A stretch of 64,000 bases of DNA from JANQQZ01 sp039821685 (GTDB taxonomy: Bacteria; Planctomycetota; Phycisphaerae; Phycisphaerales; UBA1924): positions 4,652-68,651 of the forward strand of contig JBCBNT010000006.1 in assembly GCA_039821685.1 (NCBI GenBank), given 5' to 3'. Within the stretch, counting starts at the first letter, position 1. Each line of letters starts with the position of its first letter. The notes under the pieces were generated by a model. That model had not been told where the DNA came from, ran no database searches, and worked only from the letters and a program-made list of their open reading frames with translations. Position numbers and translations under genes: made by a program. Shown here piece after piece: positions 31,655 through 39,945 of this stretch.

Positions 31655-32980
31655 ATGACCGCCAGCAACAGACTCCTGCGCCTCACCGCAGCCTCCCTGC
31701 TCATCGCGGCCGCGGGGCACGCGCTCCCGCAAGAAGGCATGCCGCCCCCCGCCCCGCAGCCCGAGGCGGAAGCCAACGCCAATCAGCGCGGCATCGACAT
31801 CATCGAGGCGTGCCGGCAGGCGCTGACCGACGCCGACACGCTCGTCATCGGCGTCACCAAAAGCATGGTCAAGACCGACGAGCTCTCGCCCGAGAACGCG
31901 ATCTTTGCCTCCATCCAGATCGGCGCCCGCGGCACCGTCACCGCGGCACGCACCGCTGACAACAACCGCGTCTTCCGTATCGACGGCACCGCCGACGACA
32001 TCGGCCAACCCGATGCGATCAAGGTCACCGTCCGACGCGGCACGAGCGATGTGTCGTGGCTCGATCACGAGGCTTCAACGCTCGTGACCGCCAGGCCCTC
32101 ACTCGCACGCGGGCGCGAGCTCAGCTCAGAGAACGAATTCGGGATCCAGTATCTCTTCGGCGCGCGGCGGGCCAACCCGCTCCGCGATGCGATCGCTGCG
32201 CCCACCATCGAGGTCCGCGAGCCGGAGGTCGTCGACGGCGTGCTCTGCGATGTCGTCTCGGTGCAGTACGGCAAGCCGAACAAGTCGGGCGATCAGCTGC
32301 TCTTCATCGGCAAGGTCGACAGCCTCCCGCGGAAGGTGCACGACGTGCTCGTGCAAGGGTTCGAAAACCGGTTCGAGTTCAGCTACGAGGAGCCCGAGAC
32401 CGCACCCACCGCCGAATCGCTCGAGATCGCGCTCCCCGACGGCTGGAGCACCGCCTACCGCCCCGAGACGCTCAGGCCCGGGTCGGTCGATCCCAACGAG
32501 GCGCGGCCGCTCGCGGCGGGGCAGCCCGGCGAGGGCACCGTTGGGTTCAGCGTCGGCGACCGGGCCCCTGCATTCACCGGCCTGACGATGCTCGGTGACG
32601 AGGTCGGCACCGCTGCGATCGCCGGGAAGCCCTCGCTGCTGACCTTCTGGGCCAGCTGGCTGCCCGACGCCGACAAGCTCGTCGACCTGATCGGCTCGAC
32701 CCGGTCGTCGCTCGGCGAAGAGGTCGCGCAGGTCACGTTCGTCGTCCGCGAGCGCAACCCTGACGCAGCCTTCAACATCATGATCGCCGAGGGCCTCGAG
32801 GACGTGCCGCTGCTGATCGACAACCGCGACGCCGCGCTCGCCTTCGGCATCACCAGGGTCCCGACAATCGTCGTGATCGACGCCGACGGCGTCATTCGCT
32901 ACCGCGCAGACCGCTTCGACCCCGACCGCACGCCGGGCGAGGTCGAAGCTGCGATCGGCGAGCTCGTCCCGGGCGAATAA
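31655..32980 (+). CDS. Secreted thioredoxin-fold protein lacking the CxxC
   Basis: 441 residues with signal peptide (LLRLTAASLLIAAAGHALPQ). Residues about 35-270 form a LolA/DUF2092-like beta region (ADNNRVFRIDG, LFIGKVDSLPRKVHDVL). The C-terminal 140 residues are a TlpA/DsbE-type thioredoxin fold: GDRAPAFTGLTMLG, LLTFWASWLPDADKLV and VPTIVVIDADGVIRYR. Where TlpA has WCPPC, this protein has W335-L-P-D-A339, so both redox cysteines are gone and disulfide chemistry is excluded. A binding or structural role is likely. ATG 31655 is preferred because the signal peptide starts there; an earlier ATG is at 31598. Confidence 0.78.
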   Translation: MTASNRLLRLTAASLLIAAAGHALPQEGMPPPAPQPEAEANANQRGIDIIEACRQALTDADTLVIGVTKSMVKTDELSPENAIFASIQIGARGTVTAARTADNNRVFRIDGTADDIGQPDAIKVTVRRGTSDVSWLDHEASTLVTARPSLARGRELSSENEFGIQYLFGARRANPLRDAIAAPTIEVREPEVVDGVLCDVVSVQYGKPNKSGDQLLFIGKVDSLPRKVHDVLVQGFENRFEFSYEEPETAPTAESLEIALPDGWSTAYRPETLRPGSVDPNEARPLAAGQPGEGTVGFSVGDRAPAFTGLTMLGDEVGTAAIAGKPSLLTFWASWLPDADKLVDLIGSTRSSLGEEVAQVTFVVRERNPDAAFNIMIAEGLEDVPLLIDNRDAALAFGITRVPTIVVIDADGVIRYRADRFDPDRTPGEVEAAIGELVPGE

Positions 32981-33029
32981 ATCAGACGAATAGCTCGGAC
33001 GACTGATTCGTGGCAGTGCAAACACAAAC

Positions 33030-33055
33030 GCGGCCCGTCCGATCGGACGGGCCGC
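33030..33055. terminator. 26-bp perfect palindrome between convergent genes
   Basis: Bases 33030-33055 equal their own reverse complement (GCGGCCCGTCCG arm). The element sits between the ends of the thioredoxin-fold gene and ppdK, 50-60 bases from each stop, so it can act as terminator for both; no strong T-tract follows. Confidence 0.6.
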
Positions 33056-33116
33056 GGTCGTAGAACGGATTGGGCCGGCCCGAGCACTGGACCCGGGTCG
33101 ATCGATGGCGTCGGCC

Positions 33117-35933
33117 TCAGCCGTGGCGGATCGCCGCCTGCGCCGCGGCGAGCCGCGCGATCGGAACGCGGAAGGGCGAGCAGCTCACGTAGTCGAGCCC
33201 GACGCGGTGGCAGAAGTCGACCGACGACGGATCGCCGCCGTGCTCGCCGCAGATGCCGACCTTGAGGCCCTCGTTGCTGCTCCGACCGCGGTCGAAGCCG
33301 AACTGCACCAGCTCGCCCACGCCCGTCTGATCGAGGCTCTGGAACGGATCGACGTCGAGGATGCCCTGCTCGATGTAGTCGGGCAGGAAGGTGTTGACGT
33401 CGTCGCGCGAGTAGCCGAAGGTCAGCTGCGTGAGGTCGTTGGTGCCGAAGCTGAAGAAGTCGGCCTGCTCGGCGACCTCCGCCGCGGTCAGCGCCGCGCG
33501 GGGGATCTCGATCATCGTTCCGATCTTGATGTCGAGCCGCTTCTTGAAGCCCATCTCCGCCTTGACCTCGGCGATCGTCTCCTCGGCGACGCCGCGGAGC
33601 AGCGAGAGCTCCTTCACGGTGCCCACGAGCGGGATCATGATCTCGGGCATCGCCCTGACCTTCTCGCCCACGCACTCGATCGCCGCCTCGGTGATCGCCC
33701 GCACCTGCATCTTCAGGATCTCGGGGTAGGTGACAGCCAGTCGGCAGCCGCGGTGGCCCAGCATCGGGTTCAGCTCGTGCAGCATCGCAACGCGGCGCTT
33801 CAGGTCGGCCGGCTTCACGTTCAGCGTCTTCGCCAGATCCTTGATCGCCGCGTCCTCGTGGGGCAGGAACTCGTGCAGCGGCGGGTCGAGCAGGCGCACC
33901 GTCACCGGCAGGCCGTTCATCGCGCGGAACAGGCCGATGAAGTCGTCGCGCTGGTAGGGCAGCAGCTTCGCGAGCGCCTTCTCACGGCTCTTGAGATCGT
34001 CGGCGACGATCATCTCTCTCATCGCCTTGATCCGCGGGCCCTCGAAGAACATGTGCTCCGTCCGGCACAGGCCGATGCCCTTCGCGCCGAAGTCGCGGGC
34101 ACGCTGAGCGTCCCTGGGCGAGTCAGCGTTCGTGCGCACGCCCATCGTCGCGTACTTGTCGGCCCAGCGCATCACCTTGGCGAAGTCGCCCGTGATGCCC
34201 TCGGGCGTGATCGTCGGCACCGCGCCGTGCAGCACCTCGCCCGTCGAGCCGTCGATCGAGATCGTGTCCTCGCGACCATACGTCCGGCCCTGCACGGTGA
34301 ACTTCCCACCCTTGAGATCGATCTGCACATCGCCCGCGCCGGCGACGCAGCACTTGCCCCAGCCACGAGCAACGACCGCCGCGTGGCTGGTCATGCCGCC
34401 GGTCGAGGTCAGGATGCCCGCCGCCGAGTGCATGCCGTCGACGTCCTCGGGGCTCGTCTCCTGGCGAACGAGGATCACGTGCTCGCCGTTGCGCGCACGC
34501 TCCACAGCCTCATCGGCGGTAAACGCCGGCTTGCCCACCGCAGCGCCGGGCGACGCCGGCAGGCCCTTGGTCAGCACCCGCGTGATCGAGCGCTTGGTCG
34601 GGTCGAAGTACGGCAGCAGAAGCTGCACGAGATCACCCGCCGGGATGCGCAGGACCGCGGTCTTCTCATCGATCAGCTTCTCCTTGACCATGTCGCAGGC
34701 GATCTTGACCGCGGCCATGCCCGTACGCTTGCCCGTGCGCGTCTGCAGCATGTAGAGCTTGCCGTCCTCGATCGTAAACTCGATGTCCTGCATGTCGTTG
34801 TAGTGCTTCTCGAGCTTGGTCTTGATCTTCATCAGCTGGTCGTAGACCTTCTTGTTCCACTTGGGCATCTGATCGGCGGGCTGCGGCGTGCGGATACCCG
34901 CGACGACGTCTTCGCCCTGCGCGTTGATCAGGAACTCGCCGTAGAACTTGTTCTCACCCGTGCTCGGGTTGCGCGTGAACGCGACGCCCGTTCCCGAGGT
35001 CTCGCCCATGTTGCCGTAGACCATCGCCTGCACGTTCACCGCGGTGCCGTTGAGGCCCGAGATGCCCTGGATGCGGCGGTAGCTGATCGCCTTGTTGCTG
35101 TCCCAGCTCTTGAAGACCGCCTCGATCGACAGCTCGAGCTGCTTGAAGGGGTTCTGTGGGAAGTCGTCGCCCGTGTGCTTGCGGTAGACGGCCTTGTACG
35201 CCTTGCAGAGCTCGACGAGGCCCTCCTCGGGCACGTCGGTGTCGTCCGCCGCGTGGTACTTCGCCTTGATCTTGGCGAACGCGTGCTCGTAGTGCTCGTG
35301 CGCCACGCCCATGACCACGTCGCCGAACATGTTGATCAGCCGGCGGTACGCGTCGTACGCGAAGCGGCGGTTGCCCGTCGCCTCGGCGAGCGCCTCAACG
35401 CTCTCGTCGGTGAGGCCCAGGTTCAAAACGGTGTCCATCATGCCCGGCATGGAGACCGCCGCGCCCGAACGCACCGAAACCAAGAGCGGGTTCTTGGCAT
35501 CGCCGAACTTCTTGCCCATCTCCTTCTCGAGCGTCGCCATGTTCTTGGCGACCTCGTTCATCATGCCCTGGGGCAGGCGCTTGCCGCCGGCGTTGTACGC
35601 GGCGCAGGTGTCGGTCGTGATCGTCATGCCGGGCGGCACGGGCAGGCCGATGCTGGTCATATCAGCAAGGTTCGCGCCCTTGCCGCCGATGAGCAGCTTC
35701 ATGCTCGCATCGCCGTCGGTCTTGAGCGTGCCGAAGTAGTACACCATCTTGCCCGCCTTGGCGGGCTTCTTGACGACCTTTCGGCCGCTGGCCCGGCGCA
35801 CGCGACCCGCGGCGGTCGTCGCGGTCTTCTTCGACGACTTCTTGGCGGCGGGCTTCTTGGTGCCGGCCTTCGTGGTCGTGCGCTTGGTCGTCTTTTTACT
35901 CGCCGTCTTCGCCGCGGCCTTCTTCTTCGCCAT
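33117..35933 (-). CDS. ppdK: Pyruvate, phosphate dikinase with a lysine-rich N-terminal tail
   Basis: Interconverts ATP, pyruvate and phosphate with AMP, PEP and pyrophosphate. Of 938 residues, the enzyme proper starts near M63 (VYYFGTLKTDGDAS). The swivelling phosphohistidine is H517 in GGMTSHAAVVARG; the nucleotide-binding domain contains MPGMMDTVLNLGL and the PEP domain contains FSFGTNDLTQ and GICGEHGGDP. The first 62 residues hold 19 lysines in Ala/Thr/Lys runs such as KKPAAKKSSKKTAT, like a histone H1 tail and absent from usual enzymes. AAGGG precedes the ATG. It is divergent from the pabB-like gene across 182 bases that presumably hold both promoters. Confidence 0.95.
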   Translation of the reverse strand: MAKKKAAAKTASKKTTKRTTTKAGTKKPAAKKSSKKTATTAAGRVRRASGRKVVKKPAKAGKMVYYFGTLKTDGDASMKLLIGGKGANLADMTSIGLPVPPGMTITTDTCAAYNAGGKRLPQGMMNEVAKNMATLEKEMGKKFGDAKNPLLVSVRSGAAVSMPGMMDTVLNLGLTDESVEALAEATGNRRFAYDAYRRLINMFGDVVMGVAHEHYEHAFAKIKAKYHAADDTDVPEEGLVELCKAYKAVYRKHTGDDFPQNPFKQLELSIEAVFKSWDSNKAISYRRIQGISGLNGTAVNVQAMVYGNMGETSGTGVAFTRNPSTGENKFYGEFLINAQGEDVVAGIRTPQPADQMPKWNKKVYDQLMKIKTKLEKHYNDMQDIEFTIEDGKLYMLQTRTGKRTGMAAVKIACDMVKEKLIDEKTAVLRIPAGDLVQLLLPYFDPTKRSITRVLTKGLPASPGAAVGKPAFTADEAVERARNGEHVILVRQETSPEDVDGMHSAAGILTSTGGMTSHAAVVARGWGKCCVAGAGDVQIDLKGGKFTVQGRTYGREDTISIDGSTGEVLHGAVPTITPEGITGDFAKVMRWADKYATMGVRTNADSPRDAQRARDFGAKGIGLCRTEHMFFEGPRIKAMREMIVADDLKSREKALAKLLPYQRDDFIGLFRAMNGLPVTVRLLDPPLHEFLPHEDAAIKDLAKTLNVKPADLKRRVAMLHELNPMLGHRGCRLAVTYPEILKMQVRAITEAAIECVGEKVRAMPEIMIPLVGTVKELSLLRGVAEETIAEVKAEMGFKKRLDIKIGTMIEIPRAALTAAEVAEQADFFSFGTNDLTQLTFGYSRDDVNTFLPDYIEQGILDVDPFQSLDQTGVGELVQFGFDRGRSSNEGLKVGICGEHGGDPSSVDFCHRVGLDYVSCSPFRVPIARLAAAQAAIRHG

Positions 35934-36115
35934 CGTGTCGGATCCCTTCGTAGCGGCGTGATCGCCGCGCTCATATCGACGCACCCGTCCGCGCGTCTGT
36001 TTCGGTTCGTGTGCCGGGCCGATGCTCTTCCTCCGCGGCCGGGCGAGGCCCAGTGTAGGAACGGACCGACGCCGCGATGCCGTGATCCCGGCGTGTTTCG
36101 AACTACCATCGCCGC

Positions 36116-37435
36116 GTGAGCCCGACCCAAGCCAAGCCGGCAACGACCGCGGCACATGCCGTCGCCGCGTGGCCCGCCGACACGCCGCTCGCCGCGCTCA
36201 TCGCGGGCGACCCGGCAGGCCCGACTCGATTCAGCCTGCTCGCCGAGCCCACCGAGACCATCCAGCTCGCCAAGATCGATCAACTGGACAGCCTGCTCGC
36301 CAAACACGCCGCACCGAAGCCGCAGCCCGGAGGGCCGCCCAAGCCCGACGCCGGCTGGATCGGCTGGATCGACTACGCCGCGGGCCGGCAGCTCGAGCCC
36401 GCCGCGGCCAGCCAGCCGCAACCACATCTCACAACCAACACCGACAACAAGCCGTGTATACAGCGCCCCGCGGCCGTCCTCGCACGCATCGACCGTGGCT
36501 GGATCCACGACAACCGCACCGGCGACTGGGCCGGCTTCGGCGACGTGACGGGCGACGAGCCGCCCTCGGATGCCGCGACCGGCTTCCGCCTGTCGAGCCC
36601 GCGGGGTCTCGAGCGCCGGGCGGCGTTCGAGTCGGCCGTCGCCCGGGCTGTCGAGCTCATATGCCGGGGCGACGCCTTCCAGGTCAACCTGACCCACCGG
36701 CTCGCAGCCGGCTTCCAAGGGTGCCCGCGTTCGCTCATGGCCGCCCTCGCCGATCGGCTCGCCCCGTGGCACGGCTGCTACGCCGAACACGCCGGCACCG
36801 CCGTCGCATCCGCCAGCCCGGAGCTCTTCGTCACCGTCGATGCCGACCGCCGAGTTGTCACCCGGCCCATGAAGGGCACCCGTCCCGCAGGCGATGCCTC
36901 GCTCGGATCCAGCCCCAAGGACGCGGCCGAGCTCGCGATGATCGTCGACCTTATGCGGAACGACCTGGGCAGGGTGTGCGAGTTCGGGTCGGTCCGGGTC
37001 GATGACGCCCGCTCGATCGAGCGGCACGGCTCCGCCCGCGCCGCCCACGTCGAGCAGGGCGTCGCCACCGTGTCGGGCAGGCTAAGGCAGGGTCTCGGCG
37101 TCGCGGACCTCATCCGCGCAGCCTTCCCGCCGGGCTCGGTCACCGGGGCGCCCAAGGTCCGCGCGATGCAGATCATCGATGAGCTTGAGCCCTCGCTCGG
37201 CTTCGACCACGCCCTGCCCGCACGCGGGCCCTACTGCGGCGCGATCGGCTACTTCGGCGACGACGGCTCCGCCGCGCTCTCGGTCGGCATTCGCACCGCG
37301 ATCGTCCAGCCCGGCGTGTGCCATTACCCGGTCGGTGCCGGCATCGTCGCCGATTCGAAAGCGAGCGACGAATGGATCGAAACGCTGGTGAAGGCCGAGC
37401 CGTTTCTCGAACTGTGCGATCGGCGCGGACCATGA
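36116..37435 (+). CDS. pabB: Chorismate-binding enzyme, PabB/TrpE-like (aminodeoxychorismate synthase component I)
   Basis: 439 residues from a GTG start. The C-terminal chorismate-binding domain shows AVARAVELICRGDAFQVNLT, a chorismate-enzyme block, SPELFV, RPMKGTRPAG, IVDLMRNDLGRV, GSVTGAPKVRAM and YCGAIGYFGDDG. The KGT triplet of the RPMKGTRP motif and P-K-x-x-A block favour 4-amino-4-deoxychorismate synthase over anthranilate synthase, but motif reading alone cannot settle this. The N-terminal domain is short and divergent. The stop overlaps the Nudix start. Confidence 0.83.
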   Translation: MSPTQAKPATTAAHAVAAWPADTPLAALIAGDPAGPTRFSLLAEPTETIQLAKIDQLDSLLAKHAAPKPQPGGPPKPDAGWIGWIDYAAGRQLEPAAASQPQPHLTTNTDNKPCIQRPAAVLARIDRGWIHDNRTGDWAGFGDVTGDEPPSDAATGFRLSSPRGLERRAAFESAVARAVELICRGDAFQVNLTHRLAAGFQGCPRSLMAALADRLAPWHGCYAEHAGTAVASASPELFVTVDADRRVVTRPMKGTRPAGDASLGSSPKDAAELAMIVDLMRNDLGRVCEFGSVRVDDARSIERHGSARAAHVEQGVATVSGRLRQGLGVADLIRAAFPPGSVTGAPKVRAMQIIDELEPSLGFDHALPARGPYCGAIGYFGDDGSAALSVGIRTAIVQPGVCHYPVGAGIVADSKASDEWIETLVKAEPFLELCDRRGP

Positions 37436-37995
37436 CCGGCCCACGCGTCAGGACGGACATCGTCGATGTCTACCTCCTCCGACCCTCCGCCCGCTCACAC
37501 GACCACAATGCGCACCACAACGGGGACCAGACCCACGACCTGCTGCTGCTCCGCCGCGCACGCGCCCCGCTCGCCGGCCAGTGGCACCCGGTCATGGGAC
37601 ACGTCGAACCCGGCGAGCGCGCCATGCAGACCGCGCTCCGGGAAGCCGGCGAAGAGACCGGCCTCACGCCCGACGCGATCAGCGCCTGGTTCCAGCTCGA
37701 GCAGACGTTCCCCTTTTTCCTTGCTGATCGCGACGAGGTGCACCTGAGCCCGCGGTTCGCCGTCGTGACCGACGAAGGCTTCGAGCCCGCGCTCAACAAC
37801 GAGCACGACGCCCACCGCTGGGTGCCCGTCGATGACGCCGAGAACTCGCTGCTCTGGCCCGGTCAGCGGCACGCGATCCGAGAAATCCGCTCGTGCATCC
37901 TGCCCGGTGGCCCAACCGCCGACTCACTCAGGCTGCCGCGACCGGCCGACCCGACGCACGACGCACCATCCGGTCCGCCGCCGGCCAAGGGATGA
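37432..37995 (+). CDS. Nudix hydrolase
   Basis: 187 residues. The Nudix box is exact: G56-x5-E-x7-REAGEETGL (G56 to L78), which binds Mg2+ for hydrolysis of a nucleoside diphosphate linked to another moiety. In folate synthesis a Nudix enzyme (NudB) removes pyrophosphate from dihydroneopterin triphosphate. Coupling to the pabB-like gene by ATGA makes that role attractive but unproven. The C-terminal 25 residues are Pro/Asp-rich and overlap, on the other strand, the end of the next gene by 68 bases. Confidence 0.88.
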   Translation: MTGPRVRTDIVDVYLLRPSARSHDHNAHHNGDQTHDLLLLRRARAPLAGQWHPVMGHVEPGERAMQTALREAGEETGLTPDAISAWFQLEQTFPFFLADRDEVHLSPRFAVVTDEGFEPALNNEHDAHRWVPVDDAENSLLWPGQRHAIREIRSCILPGGPTADSLRLPRPADPTHDAPSGPPPAKG

Positions 37996-39019
37996 CCAGC
38001 CGCGCGTCCCCGGCCATCGACGCGGCCGCATCGATCATCGGCCCGGGCGAGAGCGTGCCGATGATGCGCACGTCCGCCGACGACGCGTCACCCACGATGA
38101 TCAATCCCCGCTCCGCGATCGCTTCGCGGACCGTGTGCTCGCCCTTGCCCGGGGCCACGATCGCCGCGGTGCGTGCGCGGGCCGGCAGCCCTGCCGCCAG
38201 CGCCTCGCGCACAGCAGCAAGCCCCGTGAACCTCGCCCAGTGGTCGTCGCTCATCGGCGTCCGCGTCTGCCGGTCGATCGAGCGGCGCAGCTCGGCGTGG
38301 CCGCGCGCGAACCCATCAATCACCCCCTCCCGCTGCGCGATCGATGCGTAGCGGCCGAGCATGCGACCGAGCTCATGGCCTCGATCAACCGAAGGCGCGT
38401 GACGGGCGATGACCCAGCCGTTGTTCCGCACCAGCCGCTGCAGGATCAGACCAAAGTCGCGCCCGGCCCCCACCTTGCGATGAAGCACCCTGAAACGCTG
38501 ATCGAACCCGACCCGCGACCCCGCGGCGATCAGCTTCGCGCACAGGTCATACTCCTCGGCGTAGTAGCCGAACGACGGGTCGTAGCCCCCGAGACCAAGG
38601 AACAGCTCGCGGCGGATCGCGACCCCGCAGCCGACAAATACCTCGGGAAGCCCGCCGCGCTCGCGCGATCCGTCGGGCAGCACGATGTCGCCCGCGATCG
38701 CGCCAACATCGCGATCCGCACCGCGTACCGCATCGACGATGCCGCTATCGATCGGCGCCGAGTCATCGTCGAGCATCACGAGCCACGGGTTCACCGCCGC
38801 CTCGGCGCCGACGTTCCTCGCCGCGGCTCCGAGGTTCTCGTCGAGCCGGATCAGCCGGACGGGCATGCCTCGGATCGACCGCGGGAGCTCAGGCGCGCGC
38901 GAAGAAGCGTTATCGACGACCACCAGCTCCGCATCGGCCAGGCCGAGCGCGGCGACCGCAGCCGCCGTCTGCCCGAGATCATCCGGGCGATCCCGTGTCG
39001 GCAGCACAAAGCTCAGCAC
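37928..39019 (-). CDS. Glycosyltransferase family 2 with C-terminal nucleotide-binding-like module
   Basis: 363 residues. GT-A fold: LSFVLPTRDRPDDLGQ, VVVDNASS, LGAAARNVGA, the metal-binding DDDSAP and a GYDPSFGYYAEEYDLCAKL acceptor region. From about residue 283 there is an extra domain, AIVAPGKGEHTVREA then LIIVGDAS, whose GxGxHT loop is shared with the proteins at 44084-46858 and 46949-48559. It is the distal gene of a three-gene minus-strand group (nucleotidyltransferase/kinase, sulfotransferase, GT2) and overlaps the sulfotransferase gene by 7 bases. Confidence 0.87.
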   Translation of the reverse strand: MLSFVLPTRDRPDDLGQTAAAVAALGLADAELVVVDNASSRAPELPRSIRGMPVRLIRLDENLGAAARNVGAEAAVNPWLVMLDDDSAPIDSGIVDAVRGADRDVGAIAGDIVLPDGSRERGGLPEVFVGCGVAIRRELFLGLGGYDPSFGYYAEEYDLCAKLIAAGSRVGFDQRFRVLHRKVGAGRDFGLILQRLVRNNGWVIARHAPSVDRGHELGRMLGRYASIAQREGVIDGFARGHAELRRSIDRQTRTPMSDDHWARFTGLAAVREALAAGLPARARTAAIVAPGKGEHTVREAIAERGLIIVGDASSADVRIIGTLSPGPMIDAAASMAGDARLVIPWPAADRMVRRASGRPVAAA

Positions 39020-39945
39020 GCCACTCGCTCCGACGACACACGCGGATACCCGATCTCATCCATGACCGCGCCGGCCACCGACTCGATCGATAGGACCTGC
39101 TCGGGCGAAAGCCAGCGGTCCCAGCCGCCCGCCGTGCCGCTCCGAAAGAAACTCCGACGATCTTCCTCTCCCCGCGCGCGGCCGCCGCTGAGGGCTTTGA
39201 ACGACGACGCCTCGACCGCCGCGGCGACTAAAGCATCGGAGACCGCGATCTCGTCGCCCGCGACGAATCGGAGGATCCACGCCGCCTCCGCCAAAGGCTC
39301 GCGGAGCATCGATTCGTACCGCACCGTCCGCACGTGCTCGATGCGGCCGAGACCGGCGAGGATCTCGCGGTTCACATCTGTCCAGTGCTCGGCCGCCGCA
39401 GCGACGAGCGCATCCGGAAGTTGGCGTGCCTCGAGGCACGACTCCGCCTCGTCGGGCGTCGCCCACTCGCTCGGCGTGTCGGGCGTCTGCCGCGCTGCGA
39501 TATTGAGCTGATGGACGCACCCGCTCACGACCGCGTCCCGCGGGTCACGGACCAGGTGCAGAGCCCGCAGACGCGCGCTGTATCTGGCGATGCCCGCGAC
39601 GGCCGCCCGCTCGGCGCCCCGGTACGGCGTGAACTTCTCGCCGTACACCCTCGCGCCGGTCCGGTCGAGCCAATACGCCGCAGCCGCGTCCCAGAACCGG
39701 GAGGCCAGCCGCAGCGCCTCGGCGTGCTGCTCGGGGCCGTGAAGCATGTGCCCGAGCGCGCGGAAGGCCGATTCATCGAGCGTCGTCCGCGCGCCGCTCG
39801 GGTTCGCCTCGTTGCTGTAGCGGCCGAACGGCGCCGACTCGCCGCAGTACAAGCCCGGCACCGCGCTGATCAGCCTTTGCAGCCACGTCGTCCCGCTCTT
39901 CGGGCTCGCAAGAACGACGAAGCGAACAAGCCCAGCGCCGCTCAC
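39013..39945 (-). CDS. Sulfotransferase
   Basis: 310 residues. The PAPS 5'-phosphosulfate loop is FVVLASPKSGTTWLQ (14-22 core) and the 3'-phosphate-binding region is LHLVRDPRDAVVSG, both diagnostic. It transfers sulfate from PAPS to a hydroxyl or amine of a carbohydrate or other acceptor. Its place between GT2 and the heptose-type enzyme, overlapping both genes by a few bases, suggests sulfation of the glycan made by this island. The C-terminal RSGTAGGWDRWLSPEQ fits the family. Confidence 0.9.
   Translation of the reverse strand: MSGAGLVRFVVLASPKSGTTWLQRLISAVPGLYCGESAPFGRYSNEANPSGARTTLDESAFRALGHMLHGPEQHAEALRLASRFWDAAAAYWLDRTGARVYGEKFTPYRGAERAAVAGIARYSARLRALHLVRDPRDAVVSGCVHQLNIAARQTPDTPSEWATPDEAESCLEARQLPDALVAAAAEHWTDVNREILAGLGRIEHVRTVRYESMLREPLAEAAWILRFVAGDEIAVSDALVAAAVEASSFKALSGGRARGEEDRRSFFRSGTAGGWDRWLSPEQVLSIESVAGAVMDEIGYPRVSSERVAC

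Noticed and set aside
33105..36119. 1004-codon open frame on the plus strand
   Set aside because: Antisense shadow of ppdK; the real enzyme motifs are on the minus strand.
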